A DNA stretch of 64,000 nucleotides from Alloalcanivorax marinus (GTDB taxonomy: Bacteria > Pseudomonadota > Gammaproteobacteria > Pseudomonadales > Alcanivoracaceae), in the NCBI RefSeq assembly GCF_016906305.1, contig NZ_JADDOL010000012.1:1-64000 (forward strand), given 5' to 3'. The translations under genes were made by a program, and so were the position numbers. Positions 51,589 through 60,297 of this stretch are shown piece by piece. The notes under the pieces were generated by a model. That model was given only the letters and a program-made list of their open reading frames with translations. It did not search any database and was not told the DNA's origin. The stretch's first letter is position 1, and each line of letters opens with the position of its first letter.

Positions 51589-52671
51589 ATGAAAAGACGT
51601 GACTTTCTACTCAAAGCGGGTGTCGCCGGCACGGTCGGCGCCGCCGCCGCCGGTGTGGGCTTCCCGGCCATCGCCAAGGGCGCCGTGGAATGGCGCATGC
51701 AAAGTACCTGGCGCCGTAACTCACCGCTGCTGTCCACCGGCCCGGATCTGGTGGCGGATTACGTCAACAAGGCCTCCGGCGGCCGCATGAAGCTCAAGGT
51801 CTACACCGCCGGCGAAGTGGTGGGCCCGCTGGAAGTGTTCGACGCGGTGGCCGACGGCACCCTGCACATGGGCCACGGCTACCCGGCGTTCTGGTCCGGC
51901 AAGCATCCAGGCTTCCAGTTTCTGGCGCCGCTGCCGTTCGGCATGACCTCCCAGGAACAGAACGCCTGGTTCGCCTACGGCGGCGGGCAGAAGCTGATCG
52001 ACGAGCTGTACGGCGAGTTCGGCCTCAAGTTCTTCCCCAGCGGCAACACCTCGGTGCAGGGCATCTGGCTGAACAAGGACATCAACGCCGCCGCCGACTT
52101 CAAGGGCATGAAGATCCGCACCGGTGCCCTGGCCGGCAGCGTGCTGCAGGAGTTCGGCGCGGTGCCGGTGCAGCTGCCCCTGGGCGAAGTCACCCAGGCA
52201 CTGCAGAACGGCACCATCGACGGCGCCGACTACGTCGGCCCGTTCAACGACATGGCCTTCGGCCTGCCGCAGGTGGCGCGCAACTACTACTGGCCCGGCT
52301 GGATGGAGCCCAACGGCGTGCTCGACTGCTTCGTCAACCAATCCGCCTGGGACAAGCTGGACGCGGATCTCAAGCAGGTGCTGGTGGGCGCCAACGCCCT
52401 GGCCAATCAAATGGTGCTCAGCGAATTCGTGGCCAAGAACGCCCAGGCCCTGCAGCAGATCAAGAAGGATTATCCCAAGGTCAATGTGACCACCTTCAAC
52501 GCGGCCACCCTCAAGGATCTGAAGAAAGTGTCCAATGACGTGGTCGCCGGTGTGGCCAAGGAAGATGCCCTGGCCGGCAGGATCTACCAGTCCATGACCG
52601 ATTTCATGGCGGTGGTGCGGCCCTATTCCGAAATCACGGAAATGGAATACATGAACGCGCGGGCCAACTGA
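51589..52671 (+). CDS. dctP: TRAP transporter substrate-binding protein (DctP, TakP-like), predicted Tat export
   Basis: Periplasmic receptor (360 aa). The N-terminus MKRRDFLLKAGVAG has a twin-arginine motif and the signal ends near PAIAKG, so Tat export is likely. The mature domain shows VYTAGEVVGPLEVFDAVADG and the carboxylate-binding arginine region FKGMKIRTGALAG, resembling the TakP/alpha-keto-acid branch. The ligand is unknown but probably carries a carboxylate. GAGGAG lies eight bases before the ATG. It is separated by a hairpin from the hydroxylase genes. Confidence 0.92.
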   Translation: MKRRDFLLKAGVAGTVGAAAAGVGFPAIAKGAVEWRMQSTWRRNSPLLSTGPDLVADYVNKASGGRMKLKVYTAGEVVGPLEVFDAVADGTLHMGHGYPAFWSGKHPGFQFLAPLPFGMTSQEQNAWFAYGGGQKLIDELYGEFGLKFFPSGNTSVQGIWLNKDINAAADFKGMKIRTGALAGSVLQEFGAVPVQLPLGEVTQALQNGTIDGADYVGPFNDMAFGLPQVARNYYWPGWMEPNGVLDCFVNQSAWDKLDADLKQVLVGANALANQMVLSEFVAKNAQALQQIKKDYPKVNVTTFNAATLKDLKKVSNDVVAGVAKEDALAGRIYQSMTDFMAVVRPYSEITEMEYMNARAN

Positions 52672-52684
52672 TCCGACGCGAAGG

Positions 52685-52717
52685 GAAGGCGGGTGCTCCG
52701 CTGGGGCATCCGCCTTC
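52685..52717 (+). terminator. Hairpin between dctP and the hydroxylase genes
   Basis: GAAGGCGGGTGC and GCATCCGCCTTC pair with one G-T wobble around a 9-base loop, 14 bp after dctP. Only GTTTGTT follows, so it may attenuate rather than terminate, keeping binding protein mRNA in excess. Confidence 0.6.
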
Positions 52718-52758
52718 GCCGTTTGTTCTTTGGAGATTGAAAGGGTGCGAGGTAGAGG

Positions 52759-55107
52759 ATGAATAAGACCGGTATTGGTGCCCGTGTACGTCGGTTGGAA
52801 GACGACCGGCTTGTTCATGGTCGCAGCCGTTACGTGGGCGACATCAAGATGCCGGGGATGAGCGACGTGGCGTTTCTGCGCAGTCCCCTGGCCCATGCCC
52901 GGATCAAGGCGGTCAATAAACCGGAGGGCCTGGAGAGTCGGATTCTTTGCGCCGCCGATCTGGACGGCGTGCGGCCCATCGTCGCCGAGTCCACCCTGCC
53001 CAGCTACCGCACCTCCGAGCATTGGCCGCTGGCCCGCGACAAGGTGCGCTTCGTCGGTGAACCGGTGGCCATGGCCATCGGCCGCAACCGTGCCGAGGCC
53101 GAGGATCTGCTGGAGGAGATCGACCTGCAACTGGAAGCGCTGCCGCCGGTGGTCAACGGCGCGGTGTCGATGGCCGACGACGCGCCCCGCCTGCACGAGG
53201 AATGGGACGACAACATGTTCCTCAAGCTGTCGGTGGGGCAGGCCCCGGCGACCGCCCGGGACAAGGCGGAGGTGGTGGTCACCCGCCAGTTCCGCACCGC
53301 CCGCCAGGTGATGAACCCCATGGAAGGCAAGGGCGTGGTGGCCTGGTGGGATTACCGCGACGGCCAGCTGGTGGTGACCACCTCCACCCAGGTGCCCCAT
53401 GTGATTCGCAACGGTCTGTCCCGTTGCCTGGGCATCGACGAATCGCTGATCCGCGTGATCGCTCCGGAAGTGGGCGGCGGCTTCGGCTACAAGTGCATTC
53501 TGCAACCGGAAGAGATCGCCGTGGCCTGGCTGGCCTGGACCCGTCGCAAACCGTTCCGCTGGCTGGAGGATCGCCGCGAACATCTGACCGCCGGCGCCAA
53601 CACCCGCGAACACCAGTATTCGATCACCGCCTACGCCGACCGGCGCGGGCGGCTGCTGGGCATGGACGCGGAGGTCACCGTGGACGTGGGCGCCTATTCG
53701 GTGTGGCCGTTCACCGCCGGGCTGGAAGCGGCCCAGGCCGGCGGCAACCTGCCCGGCCCCTACGATTTCCGGGAGTACCGCTGCCAGGTCAACGCGCCGG
53801 CCACCAACAAGCCGCCGTTCACCCCCTACCGGGGCGTGGCCCGGCCCGGCGTGTGCTTCGCCATGGAGCTGACCATCGACGCCATTGCCCGGGAAGTGGG
53901 TCGCGAGCCCTGGGAAGTGCGCGCCGAGAACCTGGTGCCGGCGGACGCCATGCCCTATGTGAACGTGACCAACAAGCATTACGACACCGGCGATTACCCG
54001 GGCTCGCTGATGCGCGCCAAGGAAGCGATCCGCTTCGACCAGGTGCGGGAACGGCAGAAGACGCCGGAGGCGGACGGCCGGCTGATCGGCGTCGGCTTCG
54101 CCACCTACACCGAGCAATCCGCCCACGGAAGTAAAGTCTTTGCCCAGTGGGGCCTGGCGCTGGTGCCCGGCTACGACGAAGCGCGCATGAAGCTGACCCC
54201 GGACGGCGGCGTGGAAGTGCGGGTGGGCATCCAGAGCATCGGCCAGGGCCTGCAGACCACCCTGGCCCAGGTGGCGTCCGAGATCCTGTCCATTCCGGTG
54301 GACCGCATCCGCGTGCTGATGGGCGACACCGGCACCACGCCCTATTCCTATGGCGCCTTCGCTTCACGGGGCATCGTCATGGCCGGTGGCGCCGTGTCAC
54401 GGGCCGCGGAGGCCCTGGCGGAACGCATCCGGGTGATGGCCGCCCGGGCGCTGGAGTGCACGCCGGAACAGGTGCGCCTGGAGGACGACCGGGTGCACGG
54501 TCCCAACGGCAGCTTGAGCTTCGCCGAGGTGGGCCGCATCTGGTATCTGCGCCCGGACGAACTGCCCGAGGGCGACCGCCACGGCGGGCTGGAAGTCACC
54601 GAAGCCTATCGGCCGAAAACCGACCACGGGGTGTTTTCCTACGCGTCCCACGCGGTGGTGGTGGCGGTGGACCCGCAGACCGGCAAGGTGGAACTGCTGG
54701 ATTACGTGATCGTGGAAGACGCCGGCAAGGTGGTGAACCCGATGATCGTGGAAGGCCAGACCATCGGCGGCGCGGTGCAGGGCATCGGCACCGCCCTGTT
54801 CGAGGAAGTGACCTACGACGACCAGGGCCAGCCGCTCAGCTCCACCCTGGCGGACTACCACCTGCCCGGCGCGGCGGAAGCGCCGCACATCCGCATTCAG
54901 CACACCGAGAGCCCGTCGCCGCACACCGCCCATGGCATCAAGGGCGTGGGAGAGGGCGGCGCCATCGCCCCCGGCGGCGCCATCGTCAACGCCATCAACG
55001 ATGCGCTGGCCGGCCTGGGCGTGGAGATCAACCAGATCCCCGCCACGCCGGAACGCATTCTGGGCGCGCTGCTGAACGCCGGTGCCGGCAAGGAGAACGC
55101 ATCATGA
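52759..55107 (+). CDS. Molybdenum hydroxylase large subunit (xanthine dehydrogenase/CoxL family)
   Basis: Molybdopterin-binding catalytic subunit (782 aa). It shows RRLEDDRLVHGRSRYVGD at the N-terminus, VGGGFGYKC, PYRGVARPGVCFAMELTID, GIQSIGQGLQTTLAQV and the catalytic glutamate E732 in KGVGEGGAIAPGG. The CO dehydrogenase active-site loop AYRCSFR is absent (PYRGVARPG here), so it is not a form I CO dehydrogenase. The real substrate is likely an aldehyde or N-heterocycle taken up by the adjacent TRAP system (inference). It overlaps the FAD subunit gene by 4 bp. Confidence 0.92.
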   Translation: MNKTGIGARVRRLEDDRLVHGRSRYVGDIKMPGMSDVAFLRSPLAHARIKAVNKPEGLESRILCAADLDGVRPIVAESTLPSYRTSEHWPLARDKVRFVGEPVAMAIGRNRAEAEDLLEEIDLQLEALPPVVNGAVSMADDAPRLHEEWDDNMFLKLSVGQAPATARDKAEVVVTRQFRTARQVMNPMEGKGVVAWWDYRDGQLVVTTSTQVPHVIRNGLSRCLGIDESLIRVIAPEVGGGFGYKCILQPEEIAVAWLAWTRRKPFRWLEDRREHLTAGANTREHQYSITAYADRRGRLLGMDAEVTVDVGAYSVWPFTAGLEAAQAGGNLPGPYDFREYRCQVNAPATNKPPFTPYRGVARPGVCFAMELTIDAIAREVGREPWEVRAENLVPADAMPYVNVTNKHYDTGDYPGSLMRAKEAIRFDQVRERQKTPEADGRLIGVGFATYTEQSAHGSKVFAQWGLALVPGYDEARMKLTPDGGVEVRVGIQSIGQGLQTTLAQVASEILSIPVDRIRVLMGDTGTTPYSYGAFASRGIVMAGGAVSRAAEALAERIRVMAARALECTPEQVRLEDDRVHGPNGSLSFAEVGRIWYLRPDELPEGDRHGGLEVTEAYRPKTDHGVFSYASHAVVVAVDPQTGKVELLDYVIVEDAGKVVNPMIVEGQTIGGAVQGIGTALFEEVTYDDQGQPLSSTLADYHLPGAAEAPHIRIQHTESPSPHTAHGIKGVGEGGAIAPGGAIVNAINDALAGLGVEINQIPATPERILGALLNAGAGKENAS

Positions 55108-55934
55108 AACCCGTGAAGTTTGATTACCTGCCGGCCCGGGACGGGGCCGAAGCGGTGCGCCTGCTCACCGAGCACGGCGACGAGGCCAAGTGCATCGCCG
55201 GCGGCCAGTCCCTGGGGCCCATGCTCAACCTGCGTCTGGCGCGGCCGGCGGTGCTGGTGGACCTGCACCGTGCCGAGGACCTGACCGGCGTGGAGGAAAG
55301 CCGCGACGCCATCGTTTACGGCGGGGCCGTGCGCCATGCGGATTTCGAGGACGGCCGGGTGCCCGACGCCGCCCGGGGCATGTTGCCCTTGGTGGCCTCG
55401 CGCATCGCCTACCGGGCGGTGCGCAACCGGGGCACCCTGGGCGGCAGCCTGTCCCATGCCGATCCGGCCGCCGACTGGGTGTGCGTGATGACCGGTCTGG
55501 GGGCCACCTATCTGCTGCGCGGCAAGAAGGGCGTGCGCGAGGTGGCGGCGGAGAACTTTATCCAGGCCGCGTTCATGACCGAACTGGCGCCCAACGAGAT
55601 TCTGGCCGGCGTGCGCGTGCCCAGGCTCAGCGACAGCGCGCGCTGGGGTTACTACAAATTCTGCAAGAAGGTGGGTGAATTCTCCCAGGCCACCGGCGTG
55701 GTGGTGGTGGACCCGGAACGGGGCTACTGCCGGGTGCTGGTGGGTGCTCTGGACAGCCCGCCAGTGCCGTTGGAACCGGTGGCCGAGGCGCTCGCCGCCG
55801 AAGGCCCGGACGGCGCCGTGGCGGTGCTGGACGCGGCGGTGGACACCGCCCTCGGCGATTACCCGCAGGTCAACCGCCAGCTGTACAAGGTCGCGGTGCG
55901 ACGCGCGCTGGCACAGATTGGAGCGACTCGATGA
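55104..55934 (+). CDS. Molybdenum hydroxylase FAD-binding subunit (CoxM family)
   Basis: Electron-transfer flavoprotein subunit (276 aa). The two FAD-binding motifs of the family are present: CIAGGQSLGPMLNLRLA and RNRGTLGGSLSHADPAADW. A CO dehydrogenase flavoprotein C-terminal domain follows (YYKFCKKVGEFSQATGVVVV onward). It overlaps both neighbours by 4 bp (ATGA), implying equimolar synthesis. Confidence 0.93.
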   Translation: MKPVKFDYLPARDGAEAVRLLTEHGDEAKCIAGGQSLGPMLNLRLARPAVLVDLHRAEDLTGVEESRDAIVYGGAVRHADFEDGRVPDAARGMLPLVASRIAYRAVRNRGTLGGSLSHADPAADWVCVMTGLGATYLLRGKKGVREVAAENFIQAAFMTELAPNEILAGVRVPRLSDSARWGYYKFCKKVGEFSQATGVVVVDPERGYCRVLVGALDSPPVPLEPVAEALAAEGPDGAVAVLDAAVDTALGDYPQVNRQLYKVAVRRALAQIGATR

Positions 55935-57094
55935 CCACCAAAGTGTCTCTGTCCGAAGTGACGATGAAGGTCAATGGCGAGGCCGTCAGCGGGCACGTGG
56001 AAGCGCGCACCAGCCTGGCGGATTTCCTGCGCGACGACCTGGATCTCACCGGCACCCACCTGGGCTGCGAGCACGGCGTGTGCGGCGCCTGCACGGTGGA
56101 GATGGACGGCCAGCCGGTGCGCGCCTGCATCACCCTGGCCAAAGCCTGTGAAGGGCGCAGCGTGCGCACCATCGAAGGCGGTGACGACGACCCGCTGATG
56201 GGCGCGCTGCAAGACGCCTTCATGGAGTTTCACGGCCTGCAGTGCGGCTTCTGCACACCGGGCATGCTGGTGGCCTGCCGCGACATCATCCTGCGCCACC
56301 GGACCTTGACCGACGAACAGATCCGCATCGCCCTGGGCGGCAATATCTGCCGCTGCACCGGCTATGTGGGCATCGTCAACGCGGTGCGCTCGGTGTTCGA
56401 GCGCCGCGATCAGCTGCTGGCCGGCGACCAGGCCCAGGTCACGCCGCCGGCCCAGCCGGACTGGAGCGGCGCGCGGCTGGTGACGTTCAAACGCACCGCC
56501 GGCCATATGGAGGCGGTGGAAGCGGCGCCGTCCGACGGCGCCGGCGGTGACGACCAGACCCTGCGCGAAACCATCACCGTGGAGAAGCCGGTGGACGAAG
56601 TGTGGGCCTTCCTTAGCGATGTGGAACGGGTGGTGCCCTGCGTGCCCGGCGCCCGGCTGCTGTCGGTGAACGGCAACGAGCTGGAAGTGGAGATGGAAAT
56701 TTCCCTGGGCGCGATCCGTGCGCGCTTTCGCGGCACCGGCCGTTACCGGTTCGACGACGAAAGCCGAAAAGGCCGCATGGAAGGGGAAGGCCGGGACGCG
56801 CGCAGCGGCTCCAGCGCCGCCGGCGGCCTGGACTTCGCGGTGATCGGCGACGAGTCCGGCAAGCGCTGTCGCATCGAGTTCGTGGCGTCCTACAGCGTCA
56901 CCGGGCCGCTGTCCCAGTTCAGCCGGGGCGGCCTGGTGAAGAGCTTCGTCGGCGCCATGGCCCGCATGTTCGCCGACAACGTGCAGCGCGTGCTGTCCGG
57001 CGGCCAGGTCTCCGACAAGGGCAGCCGGCTCAGCGTGGTGCAACTGACGCTCAATGTGGTCAAGTCCTGGTTCCGGGCCCTGTTCGGCAAGTAG
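55931..57094 (+). CDS. Fusion of 2Fe-2S hydroxylase subunit (CoxS) with a CoxG-like domain
   Basis: 387-aa fusion. Residues 1-160 are a complete CoxS-type subunit: plant-ferredoxin cluster C46, C51, C54, C66 (CEHGVCGACT) and helical cluster C105, C108, C140, C142 (CGFCTPG, CRCTGY). After a linker (about 165-208), residues 209-350 match the CoxG/SRPBCC family (ITVEKPVDEVWAFLSDVERV, CVPGARLL). The C-terminal VVKSWFRALFG helix is amphipathic and, as proposed for CoxG, may anchor the enzyme to the membrane. The joint reading frame is continuous, with no frameshift sign. Confidence 0.9.
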   Translation: MTTKVSLSEVTMKVNGEAVSGHVEARTSLADFLRDDLDLTGTHLGCEHGVCGACTVEMDGQPVRACITLAKACEGRSVRTIEGGDDDPLMGALQDAFMEFHGLQCGFCTPGMLVACRDIILRHRTLTDEQIRIALGGNICRCTGYVGIVNAVRSVFERRDQLLAGDQAQVTPPAQPDWSGARLVTFKRTAGHMEAVEAAPSDGAGGDDQTLRETITVEKPVDEVWAFLSDVERVVPCVPGARLLSVNGNELEVEMEISLGAIRARFRGTGRYRFDDESRKGRMEGEGRDARSGSSAAGGLDFAVIGDESGKRCRIEFVASYSVTGPLSQFSRGGLVKSFVGAMARMFADNVQRVLSGGQVSDKGSRLSVVQLTLNVVKSWFRALFGK

Positions 57095-57119
57095 CGCGGC
57101 GGCCTCCCGGCGGCCGGCG

Positions 57120-57500
57120 TCAGGCCTGCGCCACGCCGGTCAGCCGCAGGTGCAGGGTCTTGCCCTTGCTCGGCCATTCGATGGTGGCGCCCACGCTGAG
57201 GCCGAGCAGGGCGGCGCCCACCGGGCTCAGGATCGACAGCCGGTCGTCGCCGGCGCTGGCCTCGGCGGGCATGGAGAGCACCAGCTCATAGGTTTTGCCG
57301 CTGTCCTCGTGCAGGAAGCGGGCGCGGCTGTTGAGGCGTACCACGTCGTCGGGCATGGCCTCCGGTTCCAGGAAGCGGGCCCGGTCCAGTTCGTCGTAGA
57401 GGTGGTCCACCACCTCCTGGTCGCCGGGGTGTTTTTCCAGCAGCGCATAGAGGCGCTCACGGTCCAGGGTGGAAACGGTAATCGGGGGCAGGGCGGTCAT
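57120..57500 (-). CDS. rnk: Nucleoside diphosphate kinase regulator Rnk
   Basis: GreA/Rnk-family protein (126 aa) that binds RNA polymerase and restores Ndk levels in E. coli mutants. An N-terminal helical hairpin is followed by the FKBP-like C-terminal domain with MPDDVVRLNSRARF and LSPVGAALLGLSVGATIEW. GGAG lies six bases before the ATG at 57500, inside an inverted repeat of the leader. Converges with the hydroxylase operon (25-bp gap). Confidence 0.92.
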   Translation of the reverse strand: MTALPPITVSTLDRERLYALLEKHPGDQEVVDHLYDELDRARFLEPEAMPDDVVRLNSRARFLHEDSGKTYELVLSMPAEASAGDDRLSILSPVGAALLGLSVGATIEWPSKGKTLHLRLTGVAQA

Positions 57501-57821
57501 GGCGCGCTCCGTTCAGTATTCAAACAAGGTTCGGGGGAAATCATCGGTGAAACCGGGTGTTCGGGTCGCCGGACCCCCGGGACGATACTGAACGGGATCC
57601 GGCGCTAGGCGAGGAAGGCGCGCGGGCGCGCACCGGCGCGCAGGGCGCGGGCCGGAACCGGAAAGCGGGCGGGGTCGCTCGGGCGGCGACGCGTGAAGGG
57701 GGTGTCAAACATGCTCTCACCATAGCAGGCCGCGCGGCTTTTGCCAGCGCTTTCCGGCGCCGGGCGGTTGGCATCGGCGTCCCCGCTCCGTAAGATAACC
57801 GGGCACTCGAGACGAGTAGAC
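57501..57821. promoter_or_regulatory. rnk leader and divergent region to the phosphatase gene
   Basis: 321 bp without a confident gene. For rnk (minus), CCGTTCAGTAT at 57509-57519 and its exact complement at 57585-57595 are 65 bp apart; the rnk-proximal arm includes the first two bases of the SD. A 35-codon minus frame at 57605-57712 is very Arg/Pro-rich and not supported. Confidence 0.5.
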
Positions 57822-58496
57822 ATGGCCCGATTACATCCCCGCCTCCACGACGCGCTGCAATTGCTTCCGGCCGACCGGCCGGCCCATCTGCTGACCCGCC
57901 ATTCCGTGCGCGAGCTGGCCAAGAACGGTTTCGCCGATTACCGCCTGCCGCTGACGCCGGAAGGGATCACCATGGCGCGGGACTGGGGCGCGCGGCTGGA
58001 GCGGCCGGTGTCCGCTTTCTATTCCAGCCCGGTGGGGCGCTGCGTGGACACCGCCCGGGCCATGGCCGAGGGCGCCCGCGAGGCCGGCCTGATCGATCAC
58101 CAGCCGGACGTGATCACCGACGACACCCTGGTGGAACCGGGCTGCTACGTGGAAGACCTGAACCGGGTCGGCCCCACCTTTCTCAAGATGGGCGCGCTGC
58201 GTTTTCTCAACGCCCATCTGCGCGAGCCGTTCGACGGCATGCTGACCCCGGCGGCGGGCCGCGCCAAACTGGCGGGCTACCTGCGGGACCGGGAGCCGGC
58301 GCCGGGGGCGCTGGCGGTGCACGTCACCCACGACACCATTCTGGCGGTGCTGGTGGCGGAGCTGGAAGGCCGCGACGCCATCGACGAGGAGCACTGGCCC
58401 TGGATGATGGAAGGGCTGTGGCTGTGGTTCGATGAGCGGCATCTCAACTGGGTATGGCGTGGCGAACACGGCCGGCGCCCGTTCTCCGGGGCTTGA
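57822..58496 (+). CDS. Histidine phosphatase superfamily protein
   Basis: 224-aa protein with the phosphohistidine site in LLTRHSVREL (RHS instead of the usual RHG), FYSSPVGRCVDTARAMA, and the second catalytic His in VTHDTILAVL. The acid phosphatase-like branch is more likely than phosphoglycerate mutase. Substrate unknown. ATG at 57822 has GAGACGAG upstream. Confidence 0.83.
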   Translation: MARLHPRLHDALQLLPADRPAHLLTRHSVRELAKNGFADYRLPLTPEGITMARDWGARLERPVSAFYSSPVGRCVDTARAMAEGAREAGLIDHQPDVITDDTLVEPGCYVEDLNRVGPTFLKMGALRFLNAHLREPFDGMLTPAAGRAKLAGYLRDREPAPGALAVHVTHDTILAVLVAELEGRDAIDEEHWPWMMEGLWLWFDERHLNWVWRGEHGRRPFSGA

Positions 58497-58559
58497 AAGC
58501 GGGCCCGGCGGCCCCATCTGGGTCGTTTTCTTGACCTTTTTCCGACGGCGAGGTGACTT

Positions 58560-59507
58560 TTGTCCGCCCTGACCATTCGTAACCTGAAAAAAACCTACGG
58601 CAACGGCGTGGAAGCCCTGAAGGGCATCGAGCTGACGGTGGAGAAGGGCGACTTCTTCGCCCTGCTGGGCCCCAACGGCGCCGGCAAGTCCACCACCATC
58701 GGCATCATCAGCTCGCTGGTCAACAAGAGCAGCGGTCAGGTGTCGATTCTCGGCCACGATCTGGACACCGAGCGCGCCCTGGCCAAGCAGAAGATCGGCG
58801 TGGTGCCCCAGGAGTTCAACTTCGGCCAGTTCGAGAAGGTGTTCGACATCGTCGTCACCCAGGCCGGGTTTTACGGGATTCCCGCCTCGCTGGCCCGCCA
58901 GCGGGCGGAAAAGTACCTGCGCCAGCTGGGCCTGTGGGACAAGCGGAGCAACCAGGCCCGCACCCTGTCCGGCGGCATGAAGCGGCGGCTGATGATCGCC
59001 CGCGCCCTGGTCCACGAGCCGGACCTGCTGATTCTGGACGAGCCCACCGCCGGGGTGGACATTGAGCTGCGCCGGTCCATGTGGGATTTCCTGATCGGCC
59101 TGAACGAAGAAGGCCGCACCATTATTCTCACCACCCACTACCTGGAAGAAGCGGAATCCCTGTGCCGCAACATCGCGATCATCGATCACGGCCAGATCGT
59201 CGAGAACACCGACATGAAGTCGCTGCTCGAGAAACTCCAGGTGGAGACCTTCATTCTCGATCTGGCGCGGCCGGTGACGGCGGCGCCGTCTCTGTCCGGG
59301 TTCCAGGTGCGGCTGCGTGACGCCACCACCCTGGAGGTGGAGGTGCCCAAGACCGAGAACCTCAACCGGCTGTTCACGGAACTGGCCGAGCAGAATTTTC
59401 AGGTGATGAGCATGCGCAACAAGTCCAACCGTCTCGAGGAGCTGTTCGTGCGGCTGGTGGAGCAGAATCTGCCCGGCCAGGCGCAGCCCGCGGAGGCCAC
59501 CTCATGA
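58560..59507 (+). CDS. ABC-2 type transporter ATPase (YadG-like)
   Basis: 315-aa ATPase. Walker A GPNGAGKST, signature LSGGMKRRLMIARAL, Walker B LLILDEPTAGVD and TTHYLEEAE are intact. A C-terminal extension (about 225-315) is typical of YadG-type exporters. The start is TTG at 58560 with GAGGTG upstream. It overlaps the permease gene by 4 bp. The exported substrate is unknown. Confidence 0.92.
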   Translation: MSALTIRNLKKTYGNGVEALKGIELTVEKGDFFALLGPNGAGKSTTIGIISSLVNKSSGQVSILGHDLDTERALAKQKIGVVPQEFNFGQFEKVFDIVVTQAGFYGIPASLARQRAEKYLRQLGLWDKRSNQARTLSGGMKRRLMIARALVHEPDLLILDEPTAGVDIELRRSMWDFLIGLNEEGRTIILTTHYLEEAESLCRNIAIIDHGQIVENTDMKSLLEKLQVETFILDLARPVTAAPSLSGFQVRLRDATTLEVEVPKTENLNRLFTELAEQNFQVMSMRNKSNRLEELFVRLVEQNLPGQAQPAEATS

Positions 59508-60277
59508 GCGGTTATCAGCAATGGGTGGCGTTCTGCACCATCGTGATCAAGGAAATCCGCCGCTTCACGCGCATCTGGCCGCAAACCCTGCTGCCGCCGG
59601 CGATCACCATGACCCTGTATTTCGTGATCTTCGGCAATCTGGTGGGCCAGCGCATCGGCGACATGGGCGGCTTCGATTACATGCAGTACATCGTGCCCGG
59701 CCTGATCATGATGAGCGTGATCACCAACAGTTATGGCAACGTGGTCAGTTCGTTCTTTTCCACCAAGTTTCAGCACTCCATCGAGGAGATGCTGGTCTCG
59801 CCGATGCCCAACTATGTGATTCTCACCGGCTTCGTGGTGGGCGGCATGGCCCGTGGCATGGCGGTGGGGCTGATCGTCAGCCTGCTCAGCCTGTTCTTCA
59901 CCCACCTGTCGCTGCAGCACCTGTGGATCACCGTGTCGGTGGTGGTGATGACCTCGGCGTTGTTTTCCCTGGGCGGCTTTCTCAATGCGCTGTTCGCCCG
60001 CAACTTCGACGACATCAGCATCATCCCCAACTTCGTGCTGACGCCGTTGACTTACCTGGGCGGGGTGTTCTATTCCCTGGATCTGCTGCCGGACTTCTGG
60101 CGGGCGGTGACCCTGGTGAACCCCATCGTCTACATGGTCAACGCCTTCCGCTACGGCGTTCTGGGCGTCAGCGACGTCAATGTGTACGCCTCCCTGGGCG
60201 CGATTCTGGTGTTCGTGGTGGTATTCTTCGCGCTGTCGCTGTGGTTGCTCAACCGCGGCACCGGCATTCGCAGCTGA
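59504..60277 (+). CDS. ABC-2 type permease (YadH-like)
   Basis: 257-aa protein with six helices and the ABC-2 signature region PNFVLTPLTYLGGVFYSLDLLP. N-terminal cytoplasmic FCTIVIKEIRRFTRIW is typical. Forms an exporter with the preceding ATPase; queF follows after 20 bp. Confidence 0.92.
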   Translation: MSGYQQWVAFCTIVIKEIRRFTRIWPQTLLPPAITMTLYFVIFGNLVGQRIGDMGGFDYMQYIVPGLIMMSVITNSYGNVVSSFFSTKFQHSIEEMLVSPMPNYVILTGFVVGGMARGMAVGLIVSLLSLFFTHLSLQHLWITVSVVVMTSALFSLGGFLNALFARNFDDISIIPNFVLTPLTYLGGVFYSLDLLPDFWRAVTLVNPIVYMVNAFRYGVLGVSDVNVYASLGAILVFVVVFFALSLWLLNRGTGIRS

Positions 60278-60297
60278 GCTGAGAGGAGAGTCGCGTC

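Noticed and set aside
52759-57094. Aerobic carbon monoxide dehydrogenase
   Set aside because: Subunit families match, but the large subunit lacks the AYRCSFR active-site loop, so a CO-oxidising role is not supported.
57605-57712. 35-codon minus frame (MFDTPFTRRRPSD...) between rnk and the phosphatase gene
   Set aside because: Arg/Pro/Ala-rich tail typical of chance frames here; a weak SD only. Not enough to call a gene without conservation data.
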